DNA from: Rhodococcus coprophilus NBRC 100603 | GTDB lineage: Bacteria; Actinomycetota; Actinomycetes; Mycobacteriales; Mycobacteriaceae | NCBI RefSeq assembly: GCF_001895045.1 | Contig: NZ_BDAM01000012.1 | Span: 62,001 to 126,000 of the forward strand | Direction of reading: 5' to 3' | DNA length: 64,000 bases | Part shown: piece by piece, positions 30,356-38,832 of the stretch | Position numbering within the stretch: the first letter of the stretch is position 1 | How the letters are laid out: every line of letters starts with the position of its first letter | Translations under genes and position numbers: made by a program | Notes under the pieces: generated by a model | The model's input: only the letters and a program-made list of their open reading frames with translations | What the model was told of the DNA's origin: nothing | Database searches by the model: none

Positions 30356-31570
30356 TCAGACGCGCTCGATGATGGTGGCCACGCCCATACCGCCACCGAT
30401 GCACAAGGTGACGAGGGCGCGCTTGGCTCCGCGGCGCTCGAGCTCGTCGATCATGGTGCCGGTGATCATGGCGCCGGTGGCGCCGAGCGGGTGACCCATC
30501 GCGATGGCGCCGCCGTTGACGTTGAGCTTCTCGTCCGGGATCTTCAGATCCTTCTGGAACTTCAGGACGACGGACGCGAACGCCTCGTTGATCTCGAAGA
30601 GGTCGATGTCGTCGACGGTCAGACCCGCAGCGGCGAGCACCTTCTGGGCGGCCGGCGTCGGGCCGGTGAGCATGATGGTGGAGTCGGCACCCGAGGTCGC
30701 CGTCGCGACCACGCGGGCACGCGGGGTGAGACCGAGATCCTGGCCGGCCTGCTCGGAGCCGACGAGCACGAGAGCCGCACCGTCGACGATGCCGGAGCTG
30801 TTGCCGCCGTGGTGAACGTGGTTGATCTTCTCCACGAAGTGGTACTTCTGCAGCGCGACGGCGTCGAAGCCGCCCATCTCGCCGACCGACGCGAACGACG
30901 GCTGGAGCTTCGCCAGACCCTCGAGGGTCGTGTCGGGACGCATGTGCTCGTCCTGATCGAGGATCGTCAGACCGTTCTGATCCTTGACGGGCACGACCGA
31001 CTTGGAGAAGTAGCCACCCGACCACGCCGCCGCGGCGAGCTGCTGCGAACGCAGCGCGTAGGCGTCGACGTCTTCACGCGAGAAGCCTTCGATGGTCGCG
31101 ATCAGGTCGGCGGAGATGCCCTGGGGCACCAGGTAGCTGTCGTAGTTCGTGGCGGGATCGAGCATCCACGCGCCGCCGTCGGAACCCATGGGTACGCGCG
31201 ACATCGACTCGACACCACCGGCGAGAACCAGCTCGTCCCAGCCGGAACGGACCTTCTGCGCAGCCATGTTGACGGCCTCGAGGCCGGACGCGCAGAAACG
31301 GTTGATCTGGACGCCACCGGTGGTGACGGGCAGGTTGGCGACGGTGACAGCGGTACGGGCGATATCGGCACCCTGGTCGCCGACCGGGCCCACGACACCG
31401 AGGATGAGATCCGAGATGCGGTTCTCGTCGAGGTCGGGGAAACGGACACGCAGTTCGTCGATCAGGCCGGTCACCAGCGAAATCGGCTTGACGGAGTGCA
31501 GGGACCCCGTCTTCTTGCCTCGGCCGCGTGGTGTTCGGATGGCTTCATAGATGAATGCCTCGGTGGTCAC
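30356..31570 (-). CDS. fadA: Acetyl-CoA C-acyltransferase (FadA thiolase)
   Basis: This 404-residue thiolase has the nucleophilic Cys in [15 protein letters not shown], the His motif [15 protein letters not shown] and the C-terminal Cys motif LCIGGGMG. It cleaves 3-ketoacyl-CoA to acetyl-CoA and a shortened acyl-CoA, and forms a complex with FadB. The start is the GTG at 31570 giving [16 protein letters not shown], the usual family N-terminus. The 153-bp gap upstream should contain the operon promoter. Confidence 0.95.
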   Translation of the reverse strand: MTTEAFIYEAIRTPRGRGKKTGSLHSVKPISLVTGLIDELRVRFPDLDENRISDLILGVVGPVGDQGADIARTAVTVANLPVTTGGVQINRFCASGLEAVNMAAQKVRSGWDELVLAGGVESMSRVPMGSDGGAWMLDPATNYDSYLVPQGISADLIATIEGFSREDVDAYALRSQQLAAAAWSGGYFSKSVVPVKDQNGLTILDQDEHMRPDTTLEGLAKLQPSFASVGEMGGFDAVALQKYHFVEKINHVHHGGNSSGIVDGAALVLVGSEQAGQDLGLTPRARVVATATSGADSTIMLTGPTPAAQKVLAAAGLTVDDIDLFEINEAFASVVLKFQKDLKIPDEKLNVNGGAIAMGHPLGATGAMITGTMIDELERRGAKRALVTLCIGGGMGVATIIERV

Positions 31571-31723
31571 AGTGCGCAGGTTCCTTCCCGTGCTTGCGGA
31601 GTAACAGCACCCACGGCCCGCCAAAGGGCCGCCGTGCCCAACTTCCCACCACCGTATGAGCTGCAGGCCACAGCGGTAAGGACCGAAGCGATCGGGGTCC
31701 GTGACCGAACCGAGCGACTTCCG

Positions 31724-33310
31724 TCAGAACACGAGCACCGCGAAGACGGTCGACAGCACCAGGCCGGCCATCACCGGCAGGAAGCACTTCCGTGCCAGGT
31801 CGAGTACGGGCACCCGCGCAAATCCCGCCACCGCGATGAGCGACGACCAAGCGATGATCACTCCACCGCCCGACCAGATGTTGCCCATCTGCCCAATTGC
31901 TGCCAGCGTCGCGGGATCGACGTCGACCGCGGGACCGAGCGCACCGGACAGCGCTCCGGTAAGGGGAAGACCGCTGAATCCGGATCCGTCCAATCCTGCG
32001 ATGAGACCGATGAGCAATATCCCGAACGATGTGACGAACGCGTTCTGCGGTAGGTGCGCCTGTACTGCGGTGACGAGGTCGAACAGGATCGCGGGCCCCG
32101 CTGCATCGGACGAGAGGCCGAGGATCGGCGCGGCGAAGTCGGGATTCCCGATGAAGAAGAACCCGGCGATGGGTAGCACGCATCCCATGGCTTTGAAGGC
32201 GAACACGAGACCGTCGACCAGGTGGTCGGAGGTGGTTTCGAGGAAGCCACCCTTGTCGCTCGATGCTGCGGCCGCGAACAGAACGAGCGACGCGATCCCG
32301 CCGACGATCGCCGCGGCCTCGCCACCTTTCAGCGGCGGCACGACATCGGTGAATTTGCCCAGCATCAGGTAGACGATGAACGCGAGATAGGCCAGCGGGA
32401 CAAGCATGGCGAATGCTTTCGCGGTACCGCGCCGTTCATTCTCCGACTGTGGGACCTCGAATGTGCTTGCGTCGTCCCGATGGGGCGCCAGCACGGCCGT
32501 CGCTGTGCCCGCGGCTACGCCGAGGGCAGGCGGTTGCCCCAACTCTTGGGGCCGAACCGGACCCGTCGAAGCGCTTCCACTCGGGCCACTCGGATCGGGC
32601 GCCGAGGTGGGCTCACCGACGCCGCTGTCAGCTTCGGCCTCCCACTCGGTCAGTAGATCGGGGGACGGCGTCCGCCACGTCCGCTTCTGCGAGAAGTAGG
32701 TGATGAGAAGCGCGGTACCTCCGACGATCAGCGACAACACGAGAGCTTTGTCGGCCACCGCATCGGGGTCCACACCGGCAGCAGACGCCGAGATGCCCGG
32801 AGCGACCTTGATGATGTAGTCGGACGACAGCGCCATGCCCTGACCGCAGATAGCGATGACCATGCCCACGGAGAGCGGCGACAGCCCAGCGCGAATGGCG
32901 ACAGGAATCAGCACCGCGCCGACGAGCGGAACAGCAGGGGTCGGCCAGAAGAACAGTGAGATCACGTATGTCACGGCGGCGAGCACGAGGAAACTGCTCG
33001 TTCCTGCCCTCATGACACGACGGAACGGCGCCACCATCAGCCGGTCGGCACCGAGTTGCCGCAACGCTCCGAGCATCGCAGTGACCATCGCGATGATGAG
33101 GAAGATATTGAACAGTTCCTTCGCTGCCACCAGGCTCGCGTTGAAGATCGACGAGAGTCCGGTGACGATACTCCCCGAGAACACCAATGCGGTGAGAAAT
33201 GTTGCGACGACAGCGGGAACGACGATGTTCTTCCGCAGGGCCATGGTGACCAGGATGACGAATATGCCGGCGAGATAGACCCAGTGGGCGGCCGTGAGTT
33301 GTACGTCCAA
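31724..33310 (-). CDS. Polytopic permease of unidentified substrate (paralogue 1)
   Basis: This 528-residue membrane protein has about 11-12 hydrophobic segments and a hydrophilic cytoplasmic insert of about 75 residues in the middle (Glu/Pro/Ser-rich, DSGVGEPTSAPDPSGPSG). Notable motifs are FFWPTPAVPLVGAVLIPVAIRAG, ISASAAGVDPDAVADKALVLSLIVG and a C-terminal GLDGSGFSGLPLTGALSGALGP. The overall layout recalls GntP/ion-transporter-type carriers with two half-repeats, but I do not recognise the subfamily. It is clearly homologous to the protein at 44126-45664. TTG start with AAGGA six bases upstream. Likely uptake of an organic acid or amine for the catabolic island. Confidence 0.75.
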   Translation of the reverse strand: MDVQLTAAHWVYLAGIFVILVTMALRKNIVVPAVVATFLTALVFSGSIVTGLSSIFNASLVAAKELFNIFLIIAMVTAMLGALRQLGADRLMVAPFRRVMRAGTSSFLVLAAVTYVISLFFWPTPAVPLVGAVLIPVAIRAGLSPLSVGMVIAICGQGMALSSDYIIKVAPGISASAAGVDPDAVADKALVLSLIVGGTALLITYFSQKRTWRTPSPDLLTEWEAEADSGVGEPTSAPDPSGPSGSASTGPVRPQELGQPPALGVAAGTATAVLAPHRDDASTFEVPQSENERRGTAKAFAMLVPLAYLAFIVYLMLGKFTDVVPPLKGGEAAAIVGGIASLVLFAAAASSDKGGFLETTSDHLVDGLVFAFKAMGCVLPIAGFFFIGNPDFAAPILGLSSDAAGPAILFDLVTAVQAHLPQNAFVTSFGILLIGLIAGLDGSGFSGLPLTGALSGALGPAVDVDPATLAAIGQMGNIWSGGGVIIAWSSLIAVAGFARVPVLDLARKCFLPVMAGLVLSTVFAVLVF

Positions 33311-33670
33311 TGCATGTCCTTCAGCAGGAGAGCGGAATGGAGCGGGCTTGTCTCCGTGGAACTTTCCGCGCTCCTCCAGGCACGGTCAACACGAACCCTG
33401 CACACCGGTCGGAACGCTACTTGTGCAGTGTGTTCCTTTTTTGCGATTCCGTGTCGTTCGATCGCGCGTTTGTGAAAAAGTGCTACGAACACGTGTCGGA
33501 ACACGGTTTTGAATCTCTCCGCCGAACAGCTTGTGCACAGTGCCTGCGTCCCGGAACCTCCGGATGTGCTGTTTGTCCTGGCGACGCTCGTGCACGCCGT
33601 CGGGTTGTAGTGCGAGAGTGGAACGAACGGCCCGATGATGCCGTGCATTTCGATCGTTTCCAGGAGTTCG
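33311..33670. promoter_or_regulatory. Divergent promoter region of permease 1 and MFS carrier
   Basis: This 360-bp gap is AT-richer than its surroundings. It holds TGTGCAGTGTGT at 33422-33433, an exact copy of a 12-mer found at 36823-36834 upstream of the PucR gene, followed by a T-run (CCTTTTTTGCG). It also has a related TTGTGCACAGTG at about 33530 and GAACACGTGTCGGAACACG at 33487-33506, a set of GAACAC-type half sites. These are candidate binding sites for the PucR regulator. No convincing protein gene is seen in the gap. Confidence 0.55.
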
Positions 33671-35089
33671 ATGACCACACGTACCGAAGCAACTCCAGAG
33701 TCACCGGAGTCACCGAAGGGTGCCGACACGGGCACGCCGCTCGCACTGTCCGCACTGCTCGCGGGGACGCTCGTCGGAACTTTGAGCAATAACATCATCA
33801 ATGTTCCTCTTGCACAGATTCTTTCGTATTACGACTCGTCATTGGAAGACGGTGCGTTGCTCGCTGTCGCCTTCCTGCTCACGTTCGCGGCATCGATGCC
33901 GCTCGCGGGGTATATCGGTGATCGCTTCGGTCGGCGCCGCGTGTACTGCGCAGCCCTGCTGGGTACCGCGGTTTGCGCCGCGGGAGCAGCGACAGCACCC
34001 AGCCTCGAGATTCTGATCGGGTGGCGTGCGCTCGGAGGTGTGGCAGCCGCGGCATTCGCGCCGGCAGTGATGGGGTTGCTCGCCTGGCTGTTCGGCCCAC
34101 GACGTCGCGCCCGTGCAGTGGGCGCGTGGGCGACGGTCAACGGAATCGGACAGGCGATCGGCCCCTCCCTCGGAGGACTCATCGCGGGCAACTGGGGATG
34201 GCGCTGGGTCTTCGTCCCCCTGATTCCTATCGCGCTGGTCGGGCTTGCGGGAACGCTGCGCTGGATCCCTGCATTCCCAGGACGCCCGATGCGGCTCGAC
34301 GTGCTGGGCGCAACCACCCTCACCATGGGCTCGGCAGGAATCATTCTGGGTCTCAGCATGTTCGGAAAGTCAGGTGTTCCCGTCGGCATGGCGTGGGCGA
34401 GCCTCGCGGTTTCGGTCTTCGTGCTCGTCTGGTTCGCGGTCCATTGCCTGCGCGTGCGCATGCCGTTCGTGGACGTACGCCTGCTCACCGAAAGCCGTTT
34501 CGCCCGAAGTTCGGTCGCCTCTTTCGCTCAGATGTTCTGTCTCGGAACAGCTCTTCTCGCCGTTCCCCTACGGCTCTCGGCCACAGGCGTATCCACAACG
34601 ACGGCCGGGATGATCCTGTTCTCCCTTCCCGCAGTCATGGCCGTCCTCGCCCCGTTGATCGGCCGCATCACGGACCGGGTCGGTGCTCGGCGGGTATTGC
34701 GGTGCGGATTGACAATCCTCGCCATCACCCAGTGCGCTCTGGCGGCCGTTCTGGGCGCGAACGACCCGGATCCGTGGCTGGTCGCCGGCGTGCTCGCGGT
34801 GACCGGAGCCGGAATCGCGGCCGTGCAGACCCCCGCCGCGACGGGATCCACCCGATCCCCCGCCGGGGCACAGGGAACTGGACTCGGAGTGTTCAACCTC
34901 ATCCGCTTCGGCGGTTCCGCCGTCGGTGCGGCGTGGGTGACCATCGGACTCGGGTCCTGGTCGGTCACCATCGTTTTCGTCGTCTGTGCGCTGGTCGTGG
35001 GCAGCGCGTTCGCCGCCACATTTCTCGGACGCGACCCTGAGGACGTGGAAGATGCCGCGGTGATACGTGCCGCCCTCAGAGATAGTTGA
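33671..35089 (+). CDS. MFS transporter
   Basis: This is a 472-residue DHA-type MFS protein. The loop 2-3 signature is GYIGDRFGRRRVYCAALLG, then GWRALGGVAAAAFAPAVMGLL and NGIGQAIGPSLGGLIAGNWGWRWVF (motif C-like, usual in proton antiporters). About 12-14 helices are predicted by eye. ATG at 33671 with AGGAG upstream is preferred over an in-frame ATG 12 codons earlier. Its 3' end overlaps the convergent PucR gene by 14 bp (35076-35089). Its position inside the island suggests import or efflux of the same substrate or its products. Confidence 0.85.
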   Translation: MTTRTEATPESPESPKGADTGTPLALSALLAGTLVGTLSNNIINVPLAQILSYYDSSLEDGALLAVAFLLTFAASMPLAGYIGDRFGRRRVYCAALLGTAVCAAGAATAPSLEILIGWRALGGVAAAAFAPAVMGLLAWLFGPRRRARAVGAWATVNGIGQAIGPSLGGLIAGNWGWRWVFVPLIPIALVGLAGTLRWIPAFPGRPMRLDVLGATTLTMGSAGIILGLSMFGKSGVPVGMAWASLAVSVFVLVWFAVHCLRVRMPFVDVRLLTESRFARSSVASFAQMFCLGTALLAVPLRLSATGVSTTTAGMILFSLPAVMAVLAPLIGRITDRVGARRVLRCGLTILAITQCALAAVLGANDPDPWLVAGVLAVTGAGIAAVQTPAATGSTRSPAGAQGTGLGVFNLIRFGGSAVGAAWVTIGLGSWSVTIVFVVCALVVGSAFAATFLGRDPEDVEDAAVIRAALRDS

Positions 35090-36779
35090 TTTCGCGTTCC
35101 ACTGCGGTGTGCAAGTGGTCGAGGAGTTCCAGCCGGACGGCAAGCCACGCTGTGAACTGGTTCTCGGGGGTCCGGACATCCATCGCCATTGCCCGCGAAA
35201 TCCGGTCCAGCTTCGACAACATGGTGTTCCGGTGCACGTCGAGTTCACGCGCGGCAGCATTGACGTTTCCGCCCGCACCGAGATAAGCCACGAGCGTGTC
35301 GTAGAGGTCGCTGCCGGGCCGGAGCGAGCCGAGTACATCTTCGACGAAGCGCCTACTCCGCTCCGTCTCTGCGACAAGTTCGAGGACACCGTATCCGCGC
35401 AGGTCGTGATAGGAAACCGAACCCGATATCCCCATCCGTTGCCCGATCCCGAGAGCCACACGAGCCTGCCGATAGCTCTCTCGGATCTGGTCGGCGCCCG
35501 CGGCAGGGGTGCCGTGTGCGACCGGCACCGGACGACCCCGACGACGCGACAAGTCGGCCGAGACGGCATCGGCGAACTCGGCGATCTCGGCCTCCGTGTC
35601 GCGCGCATCGCGGTACCGAAGTGAGCGCACCACCACGAGTACGTCACCGATCACAGTGACGTAGGAACGGACAGAGGGGTGCGGAAGCACGCTCGCCGCG
35701 TAGCGTGCGAGCCGAAGCAACCCACCTGGTCCCTCGGCGCCCGACACTGTCGGATTCTCGTCGTAACCCGGGGCGACGAATACCGCAAAGGTCGAGGTGA
35801 GGTCGATGTCGTGATACTCGGCGCGAGCTTGCATGTCGTGCCGACTGGCGAAGCTCCCGTGTACGAGTGCCTGCACGAAGTCGCCCCGCGCACGCTCCTC
35901 TGCTTCGTCGACGCTGCGCTGGCGCAACATCTCCGAACCGATGATTGCGGTCGCCTGGTCGGTCACCACTGCGTGCCGCGCGAGGTCGTGCGGGCCGGGT
36001 GCGGAACCGCTGGCCAGAACGACCACCCATCCCTCGAAGCGTTTGCCGAGGCGGATGGCGCTCGCGGTACACGTCCAGTGCACGCCGGCCACCGTCTCCT
36101 CGACCACGCGGGTGTCGTGATGTCCCCTCCCGTCCGGTGTCGTCGACCCGGATGCGGCGCGGATGGCCTCGGAGATCTCGCCGATCGACGCCGGGTCGAT
36201 GCCGTGGTGTGCCACGGCATGACCACGCGCATCCAGCGCCACCGCAGGATGCTGGGCGAGCGACGACACCTCCTTGATCAGCAGGGTGAGCCCGGCGCCG
36301 CGGTGAAGCAGTCCCGCGAGCACGGAATGCACATGAGCGGAGTAGCGCATGACATGCACTTCCTGCATCAGGCTTCGTTCTGCGAGCAGCCTGTTGAGCG
36401 CAGCGAAACCGACGGGCAAATCGAGTTCCACGACAGGCAGACCCAGCGGCAAGGACGCGATCGCGGCGGGAAGCGCACCGTCCACGACGAGGCATGCCGC
36501 GCCGCGTGCAGCGACAGCGGATACGGCCTGCAGACTGTCACCTAGCATCTCTGGGCGCACGTACACAGCAACGTTTGCCAGCTCGTCGTACCTGCCGACC
36601 ACTTCGCCGAGGGGCAGCACCCAGGTCAGTGCGCGGTCGAGGGCGTCGTCTCCCTGCACGACACGAGCGTCAGCCATAAGCGGTTCATCGAGAAGTCCAC
36701 GGACGGTCAAGCGGGGGCTCGGTTCCACGGCAACCTGCTTCCATCGAAGATGAGGGCGCCGGACCGATTCCGACGTCAT
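35076..36779 (-). CDS. PucR-family transcriptional regulator
   Basis: The product is about 567 residues. It has an N-terminal PucR ligand domain (LTVRGLLDEPLMADARVVQG, followed by VGRYDELANVAVYVRPEM), a middle GGDEF-like domain (VTVIGDVLVVVRSLRYRDARDTEAEIAEFAD) and the C-terminal PucR HTH (LYDTLVAYLGAGGNVNAAARELDVHRNTMLSKLDRI). PucR regulators typically activate purine, amino-acid or other nitrogen-compound catabolic genes on sensing the substrate. ATG 36779 is used; an upstream in-frame start at 36851 would run through the 12-mer operator candidate. Divergent from the GlcG-like gene. Confidence 0.88.
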   Translation of the reverse strand: MTSESVRRPHLRWKQVAVEPSPRLTVRGLLDEPLMADARVVQGDDALDRALTWVLPLGEVVGRYDELANVAVYVRPEMLGDSLQAVSAVAARGAACLVVDGALPAAIASLPLGLPVVELDLPVGFAALNRLLAERSLMQEVHVMRYSAHVHSVLAGLLHRGAGLTLLIKEVSSLAQHPAVALDARGHAVAHHGIDPASIGEISEAIRAASGSTTPDGRGHHDTRVVEETVAGVHWTCTASAIRLGKRFEGWVVVLASGSAPGPHDLARHAVVTDQATAIIGSEMLRQRSVDEAEERARGDFVQALVHGSFASRHDMQARAEYHDIDLTSTFAVFVAPGYDENPTVSGAEGPGGLLRLARYAASVLPHPSVRSYVTVIGDVLVVVRSLRYRDARDTEAEIAEFADAVSADLSRRRGRPVPVAHGTPAAGADQIRESYRQARVALGIGQRMGISGSVSYHDLRGYGVLELVAETERSRRFVEDVLGSLRPGSDLYDTLVAYLGAGGNVNAAARELDVHRNTMLSKLDRISRAMAMDVRTPENQFTAWLAVRLELLDHLHTAVEREINYL

Positions 36780-36822
36780 GCACTTCTTACATGAGCTACC
36801 AGAGACACACCCACCCAGAACA

Positions 36823-36834
36823 TGTGCAGTGTGT
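36823..36834. promoter_or_regulatory. Repeated 12-mer TGTGCAGTGTGT, candidate PucR-regulon site
   Basis: The same 12 bases occur at 33422-33433 in the permease/MFS divergent region. Here it lies in the 224-bp gap between pucR-like (start 36779) and the GlcG-like gene (start 37004). A partial reverse-strand match, GGTGCACAT, is at 43958-43966 upstream of permease 2. Confidence 0.5.
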
Positions 36835-37003
36835 ACACCGAACACCCTCACTTCACAGTGATATTGACTCTCCCACTGTCCGCGCTTCGCTGTTAGAAAT
36901 ATGCCACGCCCCGGCAGAGAGCCTCTCGACCGGACGCCCTTCCGCCCATTCGGGCATTCGTTCGCAGGGACCGTTCCGATCCCGACCCCGAAGTGGAGAA
37001 ACC

Positions 37004-37450
37004 ATGCATCGAATTCATCGAATCACTCTCGACGACGCACTGCCCCTGCTCGCCGCCGGACGCGCGAAGGCCGAAGAAATCGGCGTCAAGCAGACGTTGT
37101 GCGTATGCGACGAAAGCGCGAATGTCATCGCGCTGCACCGCCTCCCCGGAGCGCGCCTGACCGGGGTCGACATCGCAATCGCCAAAGCATTCACGGCTGC
37201 GGGACACGAACGCGCCACTCATTTGTTCAACGAACCAGGCGGTCCAGCGCTCCCGGGTAATGAAGCATTCGGTATCAGTCACATGCTGCCCGGCAAGTTC
37301 GCGATCTTCGTGGGCGGGTTTCCCCTCGTCTACGACGGTCAGATCGTCGGTGCGGTAGGGATCAGCGGCGGAAACGGCGAGCAGGACAAAGCCGTCGGAG
37401 CCGCGATGCTCGCCGAATTCGACGCATTGGTCGCCGCCGGCACGCACTGA
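37004..37450 (+). CDS. GlcG/HbpS-family (DUF336) protein
   Basis: This 148-residue protein has the HbpS/GlcG pattern: LCVCDESANVIALHRLPGARLTGVDIAIAKAFTA and a glycine-rich C-terminal half (FVGGFPLVYDGQIVGAVGISGGNGEQDKAVGAAML). Members include haem-binding HbpS and GlcG of glycolate operons, and many sit as accessory genes in aromatic or organic-acid catabolic clusters. Start ATG at 37004 with GGAGAAACC upstream; the frame is open further 5' but not coding-like. First gene of the catabolic operon, 183 bp before the HDO gene. Confidence 0.85.
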   Translation: MHRIHRITLDDALPLLAAGRAKAEEIGVKQTLCVCDESANVIALHRLPGARLTGVDIAIAKAFTAAGHERATHLFNEPGGPALPGNEAFGISHMLPGKFAIFVGGFPLVYDGQIVGAVGISGGNGEQDKAVGAAMLAEFDALVAAGTH

Positions 37451-37633
37451 CACGTGCACATCGACCCGACGCACGCCCTCTTCCGGCCATTGTGGCCATG
37501 GCAGCGCTCCTTCTCGTGCACCTAGGCTCTCCATACCGAAACATGCTGCATCAGCGGCATTTTCGGACCCGCAACGCCGCGGGACATTCCAGGACGGTAT
37601 CGACCGCACGACCACCTGTGAAAGGCACATCTC

Positions 37634-38353
37634 ATGACCGAACTGCTCGGACGCGACGATTTCCGCGCCGCACTCGAAAATGCCATCAAAGGACGGGAAG
37701 CCAAGAACGCGTCGTTCAGCAAGGCGTGGGCGGAGGGCACGCTCGAGAAGCATCACTTCGCCCGGTGGGCAGAAAACCACTACCACTACGTGGGTCCCTT
37801 CGCCGACTACCTCGCAAACATCTACTCCAACACACCCGACCACTACACCGACGCGAAGGACTTCACCCTCCAGAACATGTACGAGGAGGAACTCGCCGAC
37901 ATCCGGCACACCGATCTCCTCATCAAGTTCGCAGAGGCCTGCGGCACGACGAAGGAACGGGTGGAAGACCCGAACAACATGAACGCCGTGACGCGCGGAC
38001 TTCAGGCGTGGTGCTACGCGGTCTCCCAGCGTGAGCACTTCGTGGTCGCGACCGCGGCACTGGTCGTCGGGCTCGAGTCCCAGGTGCCGAGCATCTACAA
38101 GAAGCAGATCATCCCGCTCCGCGAGGTCTACGGCTTCACCGAGGACGAGATCGAGTTCTTCGATCTGCACATTACGTCCGACGTCGTCCACGGTGAGCGC
38201 GGGTACCAGATCGTCCTGGACTGCGCCGACACACCCCAGTTGCAGCAGCGTTGCCTGCAGCTTGTGCGGTGGGGTGCGGAGATGCGCTTTTCGTACACCA
38301 AGGGCCTGTACGACTCCTACGTCGCTCCGGACCTCGAACTGACATCCGTCTGA
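37634..38353 (+). CDS. Haem-oxygenase-like diiron oxidase (HDO; TenA/PqqC-fold)
   Basis: This 239-residue all-helical protein belongs to the PqqC/TenA/CADD superfamily. All six iron ligands of the HDO group can be placed: Glu85 and His92 in YEEELADIRHTD (E-x6-H), Glu148 in GLESQVPSIYK, and His179, Asp183, His186 in LHITSDVVHGE (H-x3-D-x2-H). Known HDOs (UndA, SznF, BesC, CADD) use O2 for decarboxylation, N-hydroxylation, C-C cleavage or self-derived pABA formation, so this is likely an O2-activating catabolic oxidase and not a TenA thiaminase. It is followed at 98 bp by a Rieske ferredoxin and ferredoxin reductase that could feed it electrons. Substrate unknown. Confidence 0.85.
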   Translation: MTELLGRDDFRAALENAIKGREAKNASFSKAWAEGTLEKHHFARWAENHYHYVGPFADYLANIYSNTPDHYTDAKDFTLQNMYEEELADIRHTDLLIKFAEACGTTKERVEDPNNMNAVTRGLQAWCYAVSQREHFVVATAALVVGLESQVPSIYKKQIIPLREVYGFTEDEIEFFDLHITSDVVHGERGYQIVLDCADTPQLQQRCLQLVRWGAEMRFSYTKGLYDSYVAPDLELTSV

Positions 38354-38451
38354 CCCCACTACCGGAGGCGGCCGGTGACGCACGACCGCGAACGGGGAGC
38401 GGGAGCCTCCACCGGACTCCCGCTCTCCTCTGCACGAGCGACAGGAGAACC

Positions 38452-38832
38452 ATGTCCACGGACGCCACGAGCACCGGCGCTGGCCCACAGACGTGGGTTG
38501 CCGTCACCACCATGAAAGAACTGTCCCGCCGCCGCAAACTGCGAGTAGAAGTGGAAGGCATCGCGATCGCGCTGTTCCACACGGAGGGCCGCGTCTACGC
38601 CTTCGCCGACCTGTGCGTGCACCAAGACCGCTCCCTCGTGAAAGGCACCCTGCTCCACGGCCGGGTGATCTGCCCCGGGCACCAATGGCGGTTCGACCTC
38701 GACACCGGATACGAGGAGGACCAGGACATCTGCCAACCGACATACCCGGTTCTCGTCGATGGGGACACCGTCCACATCGCCCCCGTGCCGCGACGCGGCG
38801 CAGGTACCGCCGAAAAGGAAGGCACCACATGA
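38452..38832 (+). CDS. Rieske [2Fe-2S] ferredoxin (first)
   Basis: This 126-residue protein has Rieske ligands Cys55/His57 (CVH) and Cys74/His77 (CPGH) in the standard C-x-H...C-x2-H spacing of soluble dioxygenase ferredoxins (NirD/BphF-like). AGGAGA precedes the ATG. The stop overlaps the ferredoxin reductase start (ATGA), so the two are translated together. It lacks any oxygenase domain, so it is an electron carrier, most simply from the reductase to the HDO. Confidence 0.92.
   Translation: MSTDATSTGAGPQTWVAVTTMKELSRRRKLRVEVEGIAIALFHTEGRVYAFADLCVHQDRSLVKGTLLHGRVICPGHQWRFDLDTGYEEDQDICQPTYPVLVDGDTVHIAPVPRRGAGTAEKEGTT

Noticed and set aside
30491-32053. 520-codon plus-strand open frame opposite fadA and permease 1
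   Set aside because: It is antisense to a clear thiolase gene, is highly charged (Asp/Arg/His/Glu) and lacks any recognisable domain.
37634-38353. TenA thiaminase / thiamine salvage role for the HDO-fold protein
   Set aside because: The catalytic Cys of TenA is not evident, while all six diiron ligands of the HDO group are present; context is oxidative, with Rieske and reductase genes.
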